The position numbers were made by a program, and so were the translations under genes. A DNA stretch of 64,000 nucleotides from Petroclostridium sp. X23 (lineage in GTDB: Bacteria; Bacillota; Clostridia; SK-Y3), in assembly GCF_030013905.1 (NCBI RefSeq), contig NZ_CP124862.1, positions 5,087,051-5,151,050 on the forward strand, written 5' to 3'. A model generated the notes under the pieces. That model ran no database searches. It was not told the origin of the DNA and saw only the letters and a list, made by a program, of their open reading frames with translations. Positions 42,993 to 51,635 of this stretch are shown here, piece by piece; the stretch's first letter is position 1; the number at the start of each line of letters is the position of its first letter.

Positions 42993-44420
42993 ATGGAGAG
43001 CAACAATGATATCATTACTCAGCGCAGTTTGCATCCGGATACTGCGCAGGTTTTGTCTCATTCCACCATATCGGTGCCTATGATGGAAGAGATCACACCG
43101 CGATGGCTTCTGACATTATTACCCTGGGTACCGGTAGAAGCAGGGGTGTATCGTGTAAACAAAAGAAAGAAATGCTATGTTGATTCAAAGAATGTTCCAT
43201 TTGATAACCGGGACTGTACAGCAGTTGGCCCGGGACAACTATGCAAAATTCCTCTTTTTAAGGATATGGACCGGTCATTGGTTGAGCAAATATCCACATT
43301 TTTTGTTATGGAACAATACGACGCTGAAAGTACCATAACAAAAGTAGGCAATGAAGGGGATAAGCTATTTATTGTAGCAAAAGGTAATGTTGAAGTTTCT
43401 GCCTGGGGATCACGGGGGAAAAAAGTTAAAATCGGTTCACTGACGGATGGGCAATACTCGGATATTAATGCTTTCATACAAAAGTCAAACAGGCCTATAT
43501 CTATGCAAGCACTTGCTCCGAGTGTCATATTCTCATTAGATAGAACCAAATTGCAAAATGTTATCAATCAATCTCCGCAGTCAATTGAAAATTTCAATCA
43601 CGCACTTCAGAAATGGAGTTATGAAAAGGTAAGATCCAATGAATATGGGGAAAAAAGGATTGAACTGATATCGGATAAGTTGAGAGAACATACCTTGCCG
43701 CAAACTTTTCCCGATTATGAGGACGTGCCGTGCGAGTATCGTTTGAATTCCGTTCAAACCATATTAAAGGTCAATAGTCAAGTAACAGATATTTTTAACA
43801 AGCCTATCGACCAATTACAGGAACAAATGAGGATGACTGTAGAAGCCATGAAAGAAAAGCAAGAATGGGAAATGATCAATAACAAAGAATTTGGGTTAGT
43901 GAATTCCGTTGCTCCTGAAATGAGAATGCAACCCAGAAAAGGAGCGCCTACTCCTGACGATATGGATGCGCTGCTCGCCAAAGTATGGAAGAAACCTGCA
44001 TTCTTTCTCGCCCACCCTCAAGCGATCGCTGCTTTTGGCCGGGAGTGTACAAAAAGGGGCGTTCCCCCTGCAACCGTTAATTTTTGTGGTTCTCCTTTTA
44101 TAACTTGGAGGGGTGTGCCTATTGTTCCTTGTGACAAACTCTTAGTAAATGAAAAGTGTCGTAATCACTCCTGCTGTGGTACTACCAATATCTTGCTAAT
44201 GCGTGTAGGAGAGAAAGAACAAGGTGTGATCGGTTTGCATCAACCCGGGATTCCTGATGAAAAATTTATGCCAAGTCTTTCGGTGAAATTTGCCGGTATT
44301 GATAATATGGGGATTACATCCTATGTCATGAGCCTTTATTTTTCAACGGTGGTATTAACCGATGATGCATTAGGAATGCTTGAAGATGTAGAGGTAGGCT
44401 ACTATCATGATTATGAATAG
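42993..44420 (+). CDS. Family 2B-like encapsulin nanocompartment shell protein
   Basis: A 475-residue HK97-fold shell protein. The N-terminal arm VPMMEEITPRWLLTLLPWV and GVYRVNKRKK are typical of family 2 encapsulins. Residues about 80-215 are an inserted cyclic-nucleotide-binding-like domain (LFKDMDRSLVEQIS, GNEGDKLFIVAKGNVEV), the hallmark of type 2B; its phosphate-binding cassette is degenerate. The shell part resumes with VNSQVTDIFNKP and KPAFFLAHPQAIAAFGREC. GGGGTGAGG precedes the ATG and can pair with CTCACC at 42924. The stop overlaps the desulfurase start, so shell and cargo are translated together. Confidence 0.88.
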   Translation: MESNNDIITQRSLHPDTAQVLSHSTISVPMMEEITPRWLLTLLPWVPVEAGVYRVNKRKKCYVDSKNVPFDNRDCTAVGPGQLCKIPLFKDMDRSLVEQISTFFVMEQYDAESTITKVGNEGDKLFIVAKGNVEVSAWGSRGKKVKIGSLTDGQYSDINAFIQKSNRPISMQALAPSVIFSLDRTKLQNVINQSPQSIENFNHALQKWSYEKVRSNEYGEKRIELISDKLREHTLPQTFPDYEDVPCEYRLNSVQTILKVNSQVTDIFNKPIDQLQEQMRMTVEAMKEKQEWEMINNKEFGLVNSVAPEMRMQPRKGAPTPDDMDALLAKVWKKPAFFLAHPQAIAAFGRECTKRGVPPATVNFCGSPFITWRGVPIVPCDKLLVNEKCRNHSCCGTTNILLMRVGEKEQGVIGLHQPGIPDEKFMPSLSVKFAGIDNMGITSYVMSLYFSTVVLTDDALGMLEDVEVGYYHDYE

Positions 44421-45780
44421 GCATCAAAATGATTGGTATCCTTCAAATATATCAGGAGGGCAGGTATTTCCCTATATGGACCATGCTGTAGATGCTGCTT
44501 ACTATTTTATGCGTGATAATACATCTGTAGTAGATTCAAGCAATACCAACGGCCGGCTTTTACATCCTTTTGATATAAGTGGTATACGCAGTGACTTCCC
44601 GATATTGCAGAGAAGAGTAAACGGAAAGCCGTTGATTTGGCTGGATAATGGTGCTACTACTCAAAAACCGCAATGCGTAATAGATGCTTTAAGGGAATAT
44701 TATCAAGAATATAATTCCAATGTCCATCGTGGAGCACACACATTATCCAAGGAGGCAACCGATGCTTATGAATGTGCGAGAAGAAAAGTGCAGATGTTTC
44801 TCGGCGCATCGGCGATCGAAGAAATCATCTTTGTACGCGGTGCTACTGAAGCGATTAATCTGGTCGCACAAACATATGGCAGTACTAATATACGCAACGG
44901 TGATGAAATTCTTCTTACCATGATGGAGCATCATTCTAACATCGTCCCCTGGCAAATGCTGCAAAAAGAAAAGGGAGCAGTGATGAAAGTAATTCCTATC
45001 AATGGCCGGGGGGAAATCATGCTGGACGAATATGAGAAGCTTTTGTCTTCACGTACACGAGTAGTAGCTATTACGCATGTTTCCAATGTCTTAGGAACGA
45101 TTAATCCGATTAGAAAAATGATTGACATGGCCCATAGATACGGGGCACGTGTATTGATTGATGGTGCGCAAGCAGCGCCGCATTTAAAGGTCAATGTACA
45201 AGACTTGGATGCGGATTTTTACGTTTTCTCAGGTCATAAAGCTTACGGACCAACAGGTATAGGCGTGTTATACGGTAAAAAGGGACTCCTTGAGCAAATG
45301 CCTCCTTGGCAAAAAGGCGGAGGCATGATAAAAAATGTTACTTTTGATGGTACTACTTATAATAATCTGCCGGATAAATTTGAGGCGGGTACGGGTAGTA
45401 TCGCGGATGCCGTAGGTCTACGCGCAGCTATTGATTATATGCAGAAAGTGGGTATGGATAGAATAGAACATTATGAGCGATCACTTACCGGATACGCTAT
45501 GCAAGCACTTTCTATGATACCGGGTGTCAATATCATAGGTACGGCACCTGATAAAATAAGTGCAATTTCATTTGTTGTGGATGGGGTTTCACCTGAGACA
45601 GTAGCAACGCGTCTTGACCGAGAAGGTATCGCGGTGCGAATAGGTCATCACTGCGCCCAACCGGTTCTGCAAAGATTTAATATAAAAAGTACCATTCGTG
45701 CTTCTTTGGCAATGTATAATATAAGGGAAGAGATTGACATGCTGGCCAATACCCTTTATAAAATAACTAAGGATTATTAA
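44407..45780 (+). CDS. SufS-like cysteine desulfurase, probable encapsulin cargo
   Basis: A 457-residue PLP enzyme. Residues 1-55 are a low-structure N-terminal extension absent from housekeeping SufS, of the sort used for cargo loading. The catalytic part starts IRSDFPILQRRVNGKPLIWLDN, has NSNVHRGAHTLS, the PLP lysine in FSGHKAYGPTGIGVLYG and the sulfur-accepting Cys in RIGHHCAQP. It overlaps the encapsulin gene by 14 bases. It releases sulfur from cysteine as persulfide; cysteine desulfurase cargo is known for family 2 encapsulins. A link to Moco sulfuration is inferred from the neighbours. Confidence 0.88.
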   Translation: MIMNRHQNDWYPSNISGGQVFPYMDHAVDAAYYFMRDNTSVVDSSNTNGRLLHPFDISGIRSDFPILQRRVNGKPLIWLDNGATTQKPQCVIDALREYYQEYNSNVHRGAHTLSKEATDAYECARRKVQMFLGASAIEEIIFVRGATEAINLVAQTYGSTNIRNGDEILLTMMEHHSNIVPWQMLQKEKGAVMKVIPINGRGEIMLDEYEKLLSSRTRVVAITHVSNVLGTINPIRKMIDMAHRYGARVLIDGAQAAPHLKVNVQDLDADFYVFSGHKAYGPTGIGVLYGKKGLLEQMPPWQKGGGMIKNVTFDGTTYNNLPDKFEAGTGSIADAVGLRAAIDYMQKVGMDRIEHYERSLTGYAMQALSMIPGVNIIGTAPDKISAISFVVDGVSPETVATRLDREGIAVRIGHHCAQPVLQRFNIKSTIRASLAMYNIREEIDMLANTLYKITKDY

Positions 45781-45865
45781 AAATTCTGTGATTCACTAAC
45801 AGTACCTAAACTTATACAAAAAAATTCCCATAGATAAACTAATACAGAAGATGAATATAATTTAA

Positions 45866-45897
45866 AAAAGGTTGTAGATGATCATCTACAACCTTTT
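45866..45897. terminator. Bidirectional terminator, perfect 32-base palindrome
   Basis: AAAAGGTTGTAGATGA followed by its exact complement TCATCTACAACCTTTT. It ends the encapsulin operon and, on the other strand, the tRNA transcript. Confidence 0.85.
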
Positions 45898-45905
45898 AGT
45901 CTTCA

Positions 45906-45982
<77 letters not shown>

Positions 45983-46065
45983 ATATGTTTTTTGCAACAG
46001 ATATAATACTAACATAGATTTAATAAAAAGTAAAGTGGTAATTTTTGTAAAGTCTATAATGGGGC

Positions 46066-46114
46066 AATAGACACAGTTCTTGATGTAAGGCACTTATATC
46101 CATATTGACAGTAA
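46066..46114. repeat. Direct repeat, left copy
   Basis: AATAGACACAGTTCTTGATG then TAAGGCACTTATATCCATAT; a diverged copy lies at 47407-47460. The two flank the DUF1847/CGGC gene pair. Confidence 0.5.
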
Positions 46115-46143
46115 GAACCATGCCCATTGTAACTTTTCTCTTG

Positions 46144-46779
46144 TTATATTTTTTTACAATTATACAACTTATCCTTATAATAACCCTCAGAAAGATATAA
46201 TGCGCCTATAGGATTGTGTGCAAGCACTCTATCTTTAACTGCAAAAACAGTTACAGGTGCACTGGAATATTTTATAAATAATGAGTCGTGTCCTACACAT
46301 AATCCCAAAATAATATTTAAATCTGTTTTTGATCTATTTAAAAAAGCAGCCTGTCCTATAGGATTACATATTGGTTCATATGTATTTGGTTTCACTTTTT
46401 CGCTCTCTTTAATATTTAAGAATTCTTTAGGTATGCTCCCATTTTTACATACCACCGAATTAACCTCAAAACCATTATGTTTTAGTATTGAACATAGTAT
46501 TTTAGCTTCACTACTTAATCCAACACAAAAAGCTACTCCCAGCTTTTTAAAATCACATCTGTTTGCAAAATCCATTATCTCTTCAAGTCTCGTTTGTTTA
46601 CCATATCCTTGTGCTTCCACCAATGCGGAATAATATGCTAATTTATAATTTTCATCTTGAAGATATAGTTCTTTTATTTTTTCTAATTCTTCTTCGTTAT
46701 TGCATGGACAATTAAGAGGCAGTTTTTCTAGTTCTCCTTTTTGACAATAATGTCCACTGCACGTGGCACAAGTATACAT
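46144..46779 (-). CDS. DUF1847 metal-binding-like protein
   Basis: A 211-residue protein with a cysteine-rich start (MYTCATCSGHYCQKG, LNCPC) and a body matching DUF1847 (GVAFCVGLSSEAKIL, CNPIGQAAFLN, GLCVGHDSLF, HNPIGALY). Cysteines recur at the family positions, suggesting a metal or iron-sulfur site. AGGAGTGAG precedes the ATG. It lies 30 bases after the CGGC gene and is likely cotranscribed. Function unknown. Confidence 0.82.
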   Translation of the reverse strand: MYTCATCSGHYCQKGELEKLPLNCPCNNEEELEKIKELYLQDENYKLAYYSALVEAQGYGKQTRLEEIMDFANRCDFKKLGVAFCVGLSSEAKILCSILKHNGFEVNSVVCKNGSIPKEFLNIKESEKVKPNTYEPICNPIGQAAFLNRSKTDLNIILGLCVGHDSLFIKYSSAPVTVFAVKDRVLAHNPIGALYLSEGYYKDKLYNCKKI

Positions 46780-46809
46780 ATTCTCACTCCTAGTTTTTTT
46801 ATTAAAGGA

Positions 46810-47253
46810 TCAATCATAATTTTTCATTGTTACTTCTGCATCTTCAAATAGTTCCGGTGCAATTTCTTTCATATTCATATTTGCCCAAAATGACATTTTT
46901 TCATGGTCTGAAAAATATTTCATTGGAATTGGATGTGTTCCAACTATGACCGGTATGTTATAGTGAACCTCAATAAATTCTTTGAAGTTTTCAATACTCG
47001 GACATGGAGGATATCCAACAACAAACCCTGTAGCTAAATGTATTGCTTGCGCTCCGTTTTTAATCATTTCTTCCGGAACATATTCAATATTACCCCCTGG
47101 ACATCCACCGCAATATGAATATCCAACCACTTCAACTTGTTCTTCTGCAGGATATATTGAAAAACCTCCTACACGTTCTCTTAAAGCTCTAAAACATTTC
47201 CCTCCGCCACAGTTTTGATAGCGTCCACAAATAATGATTCCTATCTTTTTCAT
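46810..47253 (-). CDS. CGGC-domain protein
   Basis: A 147-residue protein of the CGGC family: IIICGRYQNCGGGKCFRAL at the start and VGYSYCGGCPGGN in the middle, six or more conserved Cys, and an ending like GTHPIPMKYF. Start chosen at 47253 with GGAGGT 7 bases upstream; an ATG one codon earlier is also possible. Probably a metal-binding redox or sensor protein; paired with DUF1847. Confidence 0.82.
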   Translation of the reverse strand: MKKIGIIICGRYQNCGGGKCFRALRERVGGFSIYPAEEQVEVVGYSYCGGCPGGNIEYVPEEMIKNGAQAIHLATGFVVGYPPCPSIENFKEFIEVHYNIPVIVGTHPIPMKYFSDHEKMSFWANMNMKEIAPELFEDAEVTMKNYD

Positions 47254-47406
47254 CATGACCACCTCCGATGTAATTTTTTATTTACATTATTATAGTATCA
47301 TAAAAAGTGGACGACCTGAAAAATATTTGTGTTTTGTATGTGCAAAACTTATACAAATTATTTGTGCACTTTCCACAATTGCTAGTTGATGATATATCTT
47401 TAAAGA

Positions 47407-47460
47407 TGATAGGGACAGTTCTTACTATAAGGTACTTACATTCATATTATTAGCAGTATC
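47407..47460. repeat. Direct repeat, right copy
   Basis: ATAGGGACAGTTCTTACTAT then AAGGTACTTACATTCATATT, about three quarters identical to 46066-46114 and in the same direction. Confidence 0.5.
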
Positions 47461-47862
47461 TTATATATTAAATCAAAAGAAAATATTACAGCCCTATAAT
47501 ATCAGCAGTTCAGCTTATAGTAGAAAATATACGAAAGAAAATATATTATTTAAAATAAACTTTTCTTCACTATAGTATGAACAAGACCATGTTGTTTTGG
47601 ATACTTAGATAATACCTCATCTTATAAATATTTAGAGATATCCGTAGTTTTGTGTAAATATAAATCGTTTAAAATTATGAAAATAGTTTTTGGTTAGCTA
47701 TCATCTTGCTTCTTTAGCTATTAACATAATTATATACTCATGAGATTTATGTGTGCATGCATTGCATAGAATATGTTGTCTATTCATTACAGTTTGCACA
47801 AAGTAGCGATTATCAACTAAAACATTTCTTATATACATACTTCCCAAAGCAAGACCCGGTGA
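47461..47862. other. AT-rich stretch without a convincing gene
   Basis: Only short frames and poly-A/T runs are seen. The frame at 47751-47939 has no ribosome site and no recognisable motif. Confidence 0.4.
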
Positions 47863-48090
47863 ATGCAGTTTATTTTTTACTTGTTAAGAAAGCAGCAAAT
47901 ATTTGGATGTTTTGCATACGACACATGTGGAGTGCGTAATAGTAATACAAAAGAAAGACTCTTGAAAATCTTAGAGTTTTCAATGTCTACACGTATTTTT
48001 AACTTTGACTCGGAGGATGGTATTTATAAAAATAAAAAGCAGATAAATGAGATAAAAGTGTGTATTGCAATTAGGATATGGTGTGAGTAA
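47863..48090 (+). pseudogene. Possible 3' remnant of an unidentified gene
   Basis: A 75-codon frame with plausible coding content in its second half (NSNTKERLLKILEFSMSTRI) that ends 23 bases before a terminator hairpin. There is no good start or ribosome site. It looks like the tail of a decayed gene; I cannot name the family. Confidence 0.35.
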
Positions 48091-48112
48091 ACATATCTAC
48101 CAACAATACTAC

Positions 48113-48155
48113 AAAGGAAGCTTATGAAAACAACAGTTCAAGGCTTCCTTTTTTG
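48113..48155 (+). terminator. Rho-independent terminator
   Basis: GGAAGC pairs with GCTTCC across about 20 bases and is followed by six T. Confidence 0.65.
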
Positions 48156-48423
48156 ATCACGTTTATCTATATATCTATAGGGTGTATGTTATGCTTGTTT
48201 TCAAAAAAATTTAATATCTTGTCATATTTATATTTGTTTAGTAATTTCTTACTATAAAGTTGGTTGAGAAAAGCCAATTTGATTGTGCCTCTTAATAGAT
48301 TAGAATGTAGTAATTTGTAAAAAGACTGAATATATGGTTGTTTTTTCTTGTATAGAATCTTCCATACGAGTATAATAAAGATAACAATGTTCTGGGTATT
48401 GTTTCCTATTGGGAAGTAAGAAA

Positions 48424-48599
48424 ATGCCAACAACAAATGAATTATTAGAGATTGCAAAAACAAAATTATTAAATCTTTACTGGGAGAAGTATTCTTGGTT
48501 TGTGATCTAATCAAAGGATATGAATGGAACCGAATTTCCCGTAGCAATCGCTTACTACTTGGCATCTTGTTTCTCAAATATATTAAATGGATGATATAG
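48424..48599 (+). pseudogene. DUF1413-like gene broken by a frameshift
   Basis: The first frame reads MPTTNELLEIAKTKLLNL; after a frame change near 48475-48485 it continues EVFLVCDLIKGYEWNRISRS and RLLLGILFLKYI, the core of DUF1413 proteins. The C terminus is also cut short. It lies just upstream of the defence operon. Confidence 0.55.
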
Positions 48600-48728
48600 G
48601 GATTATTCCGATTGAAAAGACATCATCGGGGCAACAGCGATATGAAGTTAATCAAAATAATGCTTAACATATGCAGGATTGACATATTTGTAAATTCTGA
48701 TAATCAAAGAAATAAGGGGTTGGAGTAT

Positions 48729-49778
48729 ATGTCAGTAAATATTAAAGTTCTGAAAGCACTTTATGGTGATTGTATTATTCTCACTTATGGGTTAGAACAA
48801 GATAAATATATATTGATTGATGGCGGAATAGGTAAACAATGTTATAGAAGTTTGAAAGTATTCATTGATAGTCTTAAAGAAAATAATTCGAATCTTAGCT
48901 TGTTGATATTGACACATATTGATTCGGATCATATAGATGGCATTTTAAAGCTCTTTTCCGAAGAAAATTTTGATTTTTCTAAGATTAATAAAATGTGGTT
49001 TAATTACGGAGATTTTTTGGATAAGGAGTTGGAAGCAATTAGGTATAAGGAGAAGAATGATATTTTACTTCATGATGAGACAACTAAAATAAGTTGGAGG
49101 CAAGGAACCAGTCTTGAAAAAATATTGAAACATGCCGGATTTCAATATGAAAAAGTTGTTAAAGTATATGATGAGTTTGATATTGATGATGCTCATATAA
49201 CGTTACTCTCACCGAGTTTAGAAATATTAAGAGAGTTTAATGAGCATTGGATGATAGAAGAAGAACGAGAAACAAAAATATCAACAGTTTCAGATTACGA
49301 AATTCCAATTGAAGAATTGAATAATTTAGAATTCCATGAAAATATATCTTTAGCAAATAAAAGCAGTTTAGCTTTTATTTTTGAATATCAGCAGATAAAA
49401 GCCTTGTTTTTAGGAGATGCATCAGCAACAGAAATTGAAAAGTCATTATCAGAACTGGGATACTCTGAAACAAATCCATTAGTTGTTGATATTTGCAAAA
49501 TATCACACCATGCTAGTAAGCATAACACAAGTAATAGTCTAATACGGATGCTGAAATGCAAGAATTATATTATAAGTACTAATCTTACGGCATCGGGCAG
49601 GCCAAGTAAAGAATGTTTGAGTAGAATTATATGTAATTCAAAAGAACCAGTTGATTTTTATTGTAATTACGAAATTGATTTTAATAAAATATTTACCAAG
49701 CAAGAATCAGAGAAATATGGTATGAAATTTATTACAATAGATGAAAATGGAATCAATCTGGAGGATTTACATAGATGA
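48729..49778 (+). CDS. Metallo-beta-lactamase-fold hydrolase of a Lamassu-like system
   Basis: A 349-residue MBL-fold protein. The metal motif is ILTHIDSDHIDG (HxxxDH) near residue 65, with later LFLGDAS and KISHHASKHN, as in ComEC/Rec2-type MBL domains. There is no signal peptide. GGTTGGAG precedes the ATG at 48729; the longer in-frame start at 48612 has no ribosome site. It overlaps the protease gene (ATGA). In hydrolase-protease type Lamassu systems such a protein is an effector; the role here is inferred from the operon. Confidence 0.75.
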   Translation: MSVNIKVLKALYGDCIILTYGLEQDKYILIDGGIGKQCYRSLKVFIDSLKENNSNLSLLILTHIDSDHIDGILKLFSEENFDFSKINKMWFNYGDFLDKELEAIRYKEKNDILLHDETTKISWRQGTSLEKILKHAGFQYEKVVKVYDEFDIDDAHITLLSPSLEILREFNEHWMIEEERETKISTVSDYEIPIEELNNLEFHENISLANKSSLAFIFEYQQIKALFLGDASATEIEKSLSELGYSETNPLVVDICKISHHASKHNTSNSLIRMLKCKNYIISTNLTASGRPSKECLSRIICNSKEPVDFYCNYEIDFNKIFTKQESEKYGMKFITIDENGINLEDLHR

Positions 49779-51094
49779 TAGATGAATTTTACGATCAAGT
49801 AGTAGTTAAAACGGTGTATAAGGGCAATCATATTGGATCTGGTGTATTGTTACAAACAGAAAATAGGAGTTATTCATATTTGATTACTGCATGGCATTGT
49901 ATGAATAAAGAAGAAACTATAGATTTAAATTCTCTTACATTATTTAAACAAGTTAGTGGAAATATGCATAAACTGACAGTAATGCCCCAAGATACATTAG
50001 TAATTAGTCAAAATGATATAGTTGTTATTAAATTGGACTATATTTCGGATATACCGATGTATCGGACTACCGCAATAGCAGTGGGAGATATGGTATTTAT
50101 TTCTGGTTTTCCAAGAGCAATGGATAATCCACAAAGTATAATAAAGAGATATCCGCTAGATGCGAAAATAGTAAGTCTGCCTGGGGAGAATATTATTGAG
50201 CTGAGTAGTGAACGGCCAATGGATACGTTTACCCAAAATGCAAAGGATATAATGTCTAACTATTCTGGAAGTGGAATTTTCAAAAAAGTAGAAGATGAAG
50301 TTTTTTTGTGCGGAATTATTACAGATTTGGGATCACCGGATGGTGCATTTGGTGCTATATGTGGGGTTTCACGAGATTGTATACAGGAAAAACTTGTAGA
50401 AAAGGATTGGGAACCATTATGTGATATAGAAGTATGTAGTTTCAACCTTTTCAAAGAAAGTGTTATCGAAATATTTGAAGAACCTATGAATAGAATTTGT
50501 TCATTACAAATGCCCAAAATAAGGAATAATGTTAGACCATATGACATAAAAAATCGTTGTGGAATAAAATTGGTATGGCCATATTCAGAGACAAATCTTA
50601 ATTGTAAGGATATCTGGGAAGGATGGCTTTTGTATTTAATCTTTAGATCAATAGAAAATCAGGAAAACTTAAAAAACGAAAGCTATTATATTGTTAACAA
50701 TGAGAATGGCGATCGGAAAGTAAAATTAATCTATGTTACTAATAAAACTAAACTCTCAGATTTTTTAAAAGACTATTTGCAAAATGCATACAGGGATATA
50801 AACAAGGGAGATTTTTTGATTATTAAAACTAAAAAAGATCCTGCAACCAAGATGCTACAATCATCTCAAATCGATAAGGTAGTAACTGATATTAGTAATG
50901 TGATATGTGTAGAGCAAGAAATACGTATAGATGATGTCAAAAGTAATGTAAAAAAACTATCATTGATTCATATAAGAAAGATGGTTGATGAACTGAACCT
51001 TGTACTAGAAGAGAATGCTGTTGAGGGTATTGATGAAAGAGAAATAGAGCGACGCTTAGGTCAACGAATAGGAGAGATGTTACATGAGCTTTGA
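49775..51094 (+). CDS. Trypsin-like serine protease of a Lamassu-like system
   Basis: A 439-residue protein. Residues 1-205 are a trypsin-fold domain: GSGVLL, the His in LITAWHC, the Asp in SQNDIVVIKL and the Ser in YSGSGIF, followed by GAICGVSRD. The C-terminal 190 residues are a mixed domain that ends in a charged helical tail, possibly contacting the SMC partner. It overlaps both neighbours by four and eleven bases. It is probably activated when the ATPase senses invading DNA (inference from related systems). Confidence 0.75.
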   Translation: MIDEFYDQVVVKTVYKGNHIGSGVLLQTENRSYSYLITAWHCMNKEETIDLNSLTLFKQVSGNMHKLTVMPQDTLVISQNDIVVIKLDYISDIPMYRTTAIAVGDMVFISGFPRAMDNPQSIIKRYPLDAKIVSLPGENIIELSSERPMDTFTQNAKDIMSNYSGSGIFKKVEDEVFLCGIITDLGSPDGAFGAICGVSRDCIQEKLVEKDWEPLCDIEVCSFNLFKESVIEIFEEPMNRICSLQMPKIRNNVRPYDIKNRCGIKLVWPYSETNLNCKDIWEGWLLYLIFRSIENQENLKNESYYIVNNENGDRKVKLIYVTNKTKLSDFLKDYLQNAYRDINKGDFLIIKTKKDPATKMLQSSQIDKVVTDISNVICVEQEIRIDDVKSNVKKLSLIHIRKMVDELNLVLEENAVEGIDEREIERRLGQRIGEMLHEL

Positions 51095-51635
51095 AGAATA
51101 TAAACAAGGAATATCAGCTCTGAACTGTGAAGATAATTCTGATTGGATAAATAAAGTAAGCTGTTGGGTTGAAAAAGAACCAGGATATAATATTTATATT
51201 TTTCAAGTTATTGTTGAAGATGAACGCGACTTAGAAAAATACTATGAAACAATCACGGCGGCTATAGCTACAGAGTTTCAAATCAATTTAGAAAAAACAA
51301 TTGAGAAATGGAACATATATTTGATTTTTGAATGTAAAAAGAGGATATCAGAAGAATTAAAAGGAAAAGTTGAGCAAGACAAGTATTCAACTCGAAAAAT
51401 GGTGTGGGATTCTTTGAAGGAAAACGAGCTTGGAGATAAGAATTATATAAAGAATCGTCTATTATATTTGTACATTGATACAGATGAAAGAAATACAGTT
51501 GAAGAAATCCCATTATTAGAAAAAATCAAAAGTATAGATTTAGACTTATTTCAAGCGATTAAAAATGCTGATAAAGACATAAGCCAACTAGTAGCAATTT
51601 ATTTAGGAGGTAACTTAAATGAGCAAAAAGATTAA
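51084..51635 (+). CDS. Small middle component (LmuC/ABC-3C-like)
   Basis: A 183-residue protein with no motif I recognise, rich in Lys, Glu and aromatic residues. Size, position between an effector and an SMC-like ATPase, and 11- and 17-base overlaps with its neighbours match the small middle components of Lamassu/ABC-three-component systems (LmuC). Assignment is by context only. Confidence 0.6.
   Translation: MSFEEYKQGISALNCEDNSDWINKVSCWVEKEPGYNIYIFQVIVEDERDLEKYYETITAAIATEFQINLEKTIEKWNIYLIFECKKRISEELKGKVEQDKYSTRKMVWDSLKENELGDKNYIKNRLLYLYIDTDERNTVEEIPLLEKIKSIDLDLFQAIKNADKDISQLVAIYLGGNLNEQKD

Noticed and set aside
47751..47939. 62-codon frame in the AT-rich gap
   Set aside because: No ribosome site and no recognisable motif.
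48167..48577. 136-codon minus-strand frame
   Set aside because: No ribosome site or motif, and it is antisense to the recognisable DUF1413 remnant.
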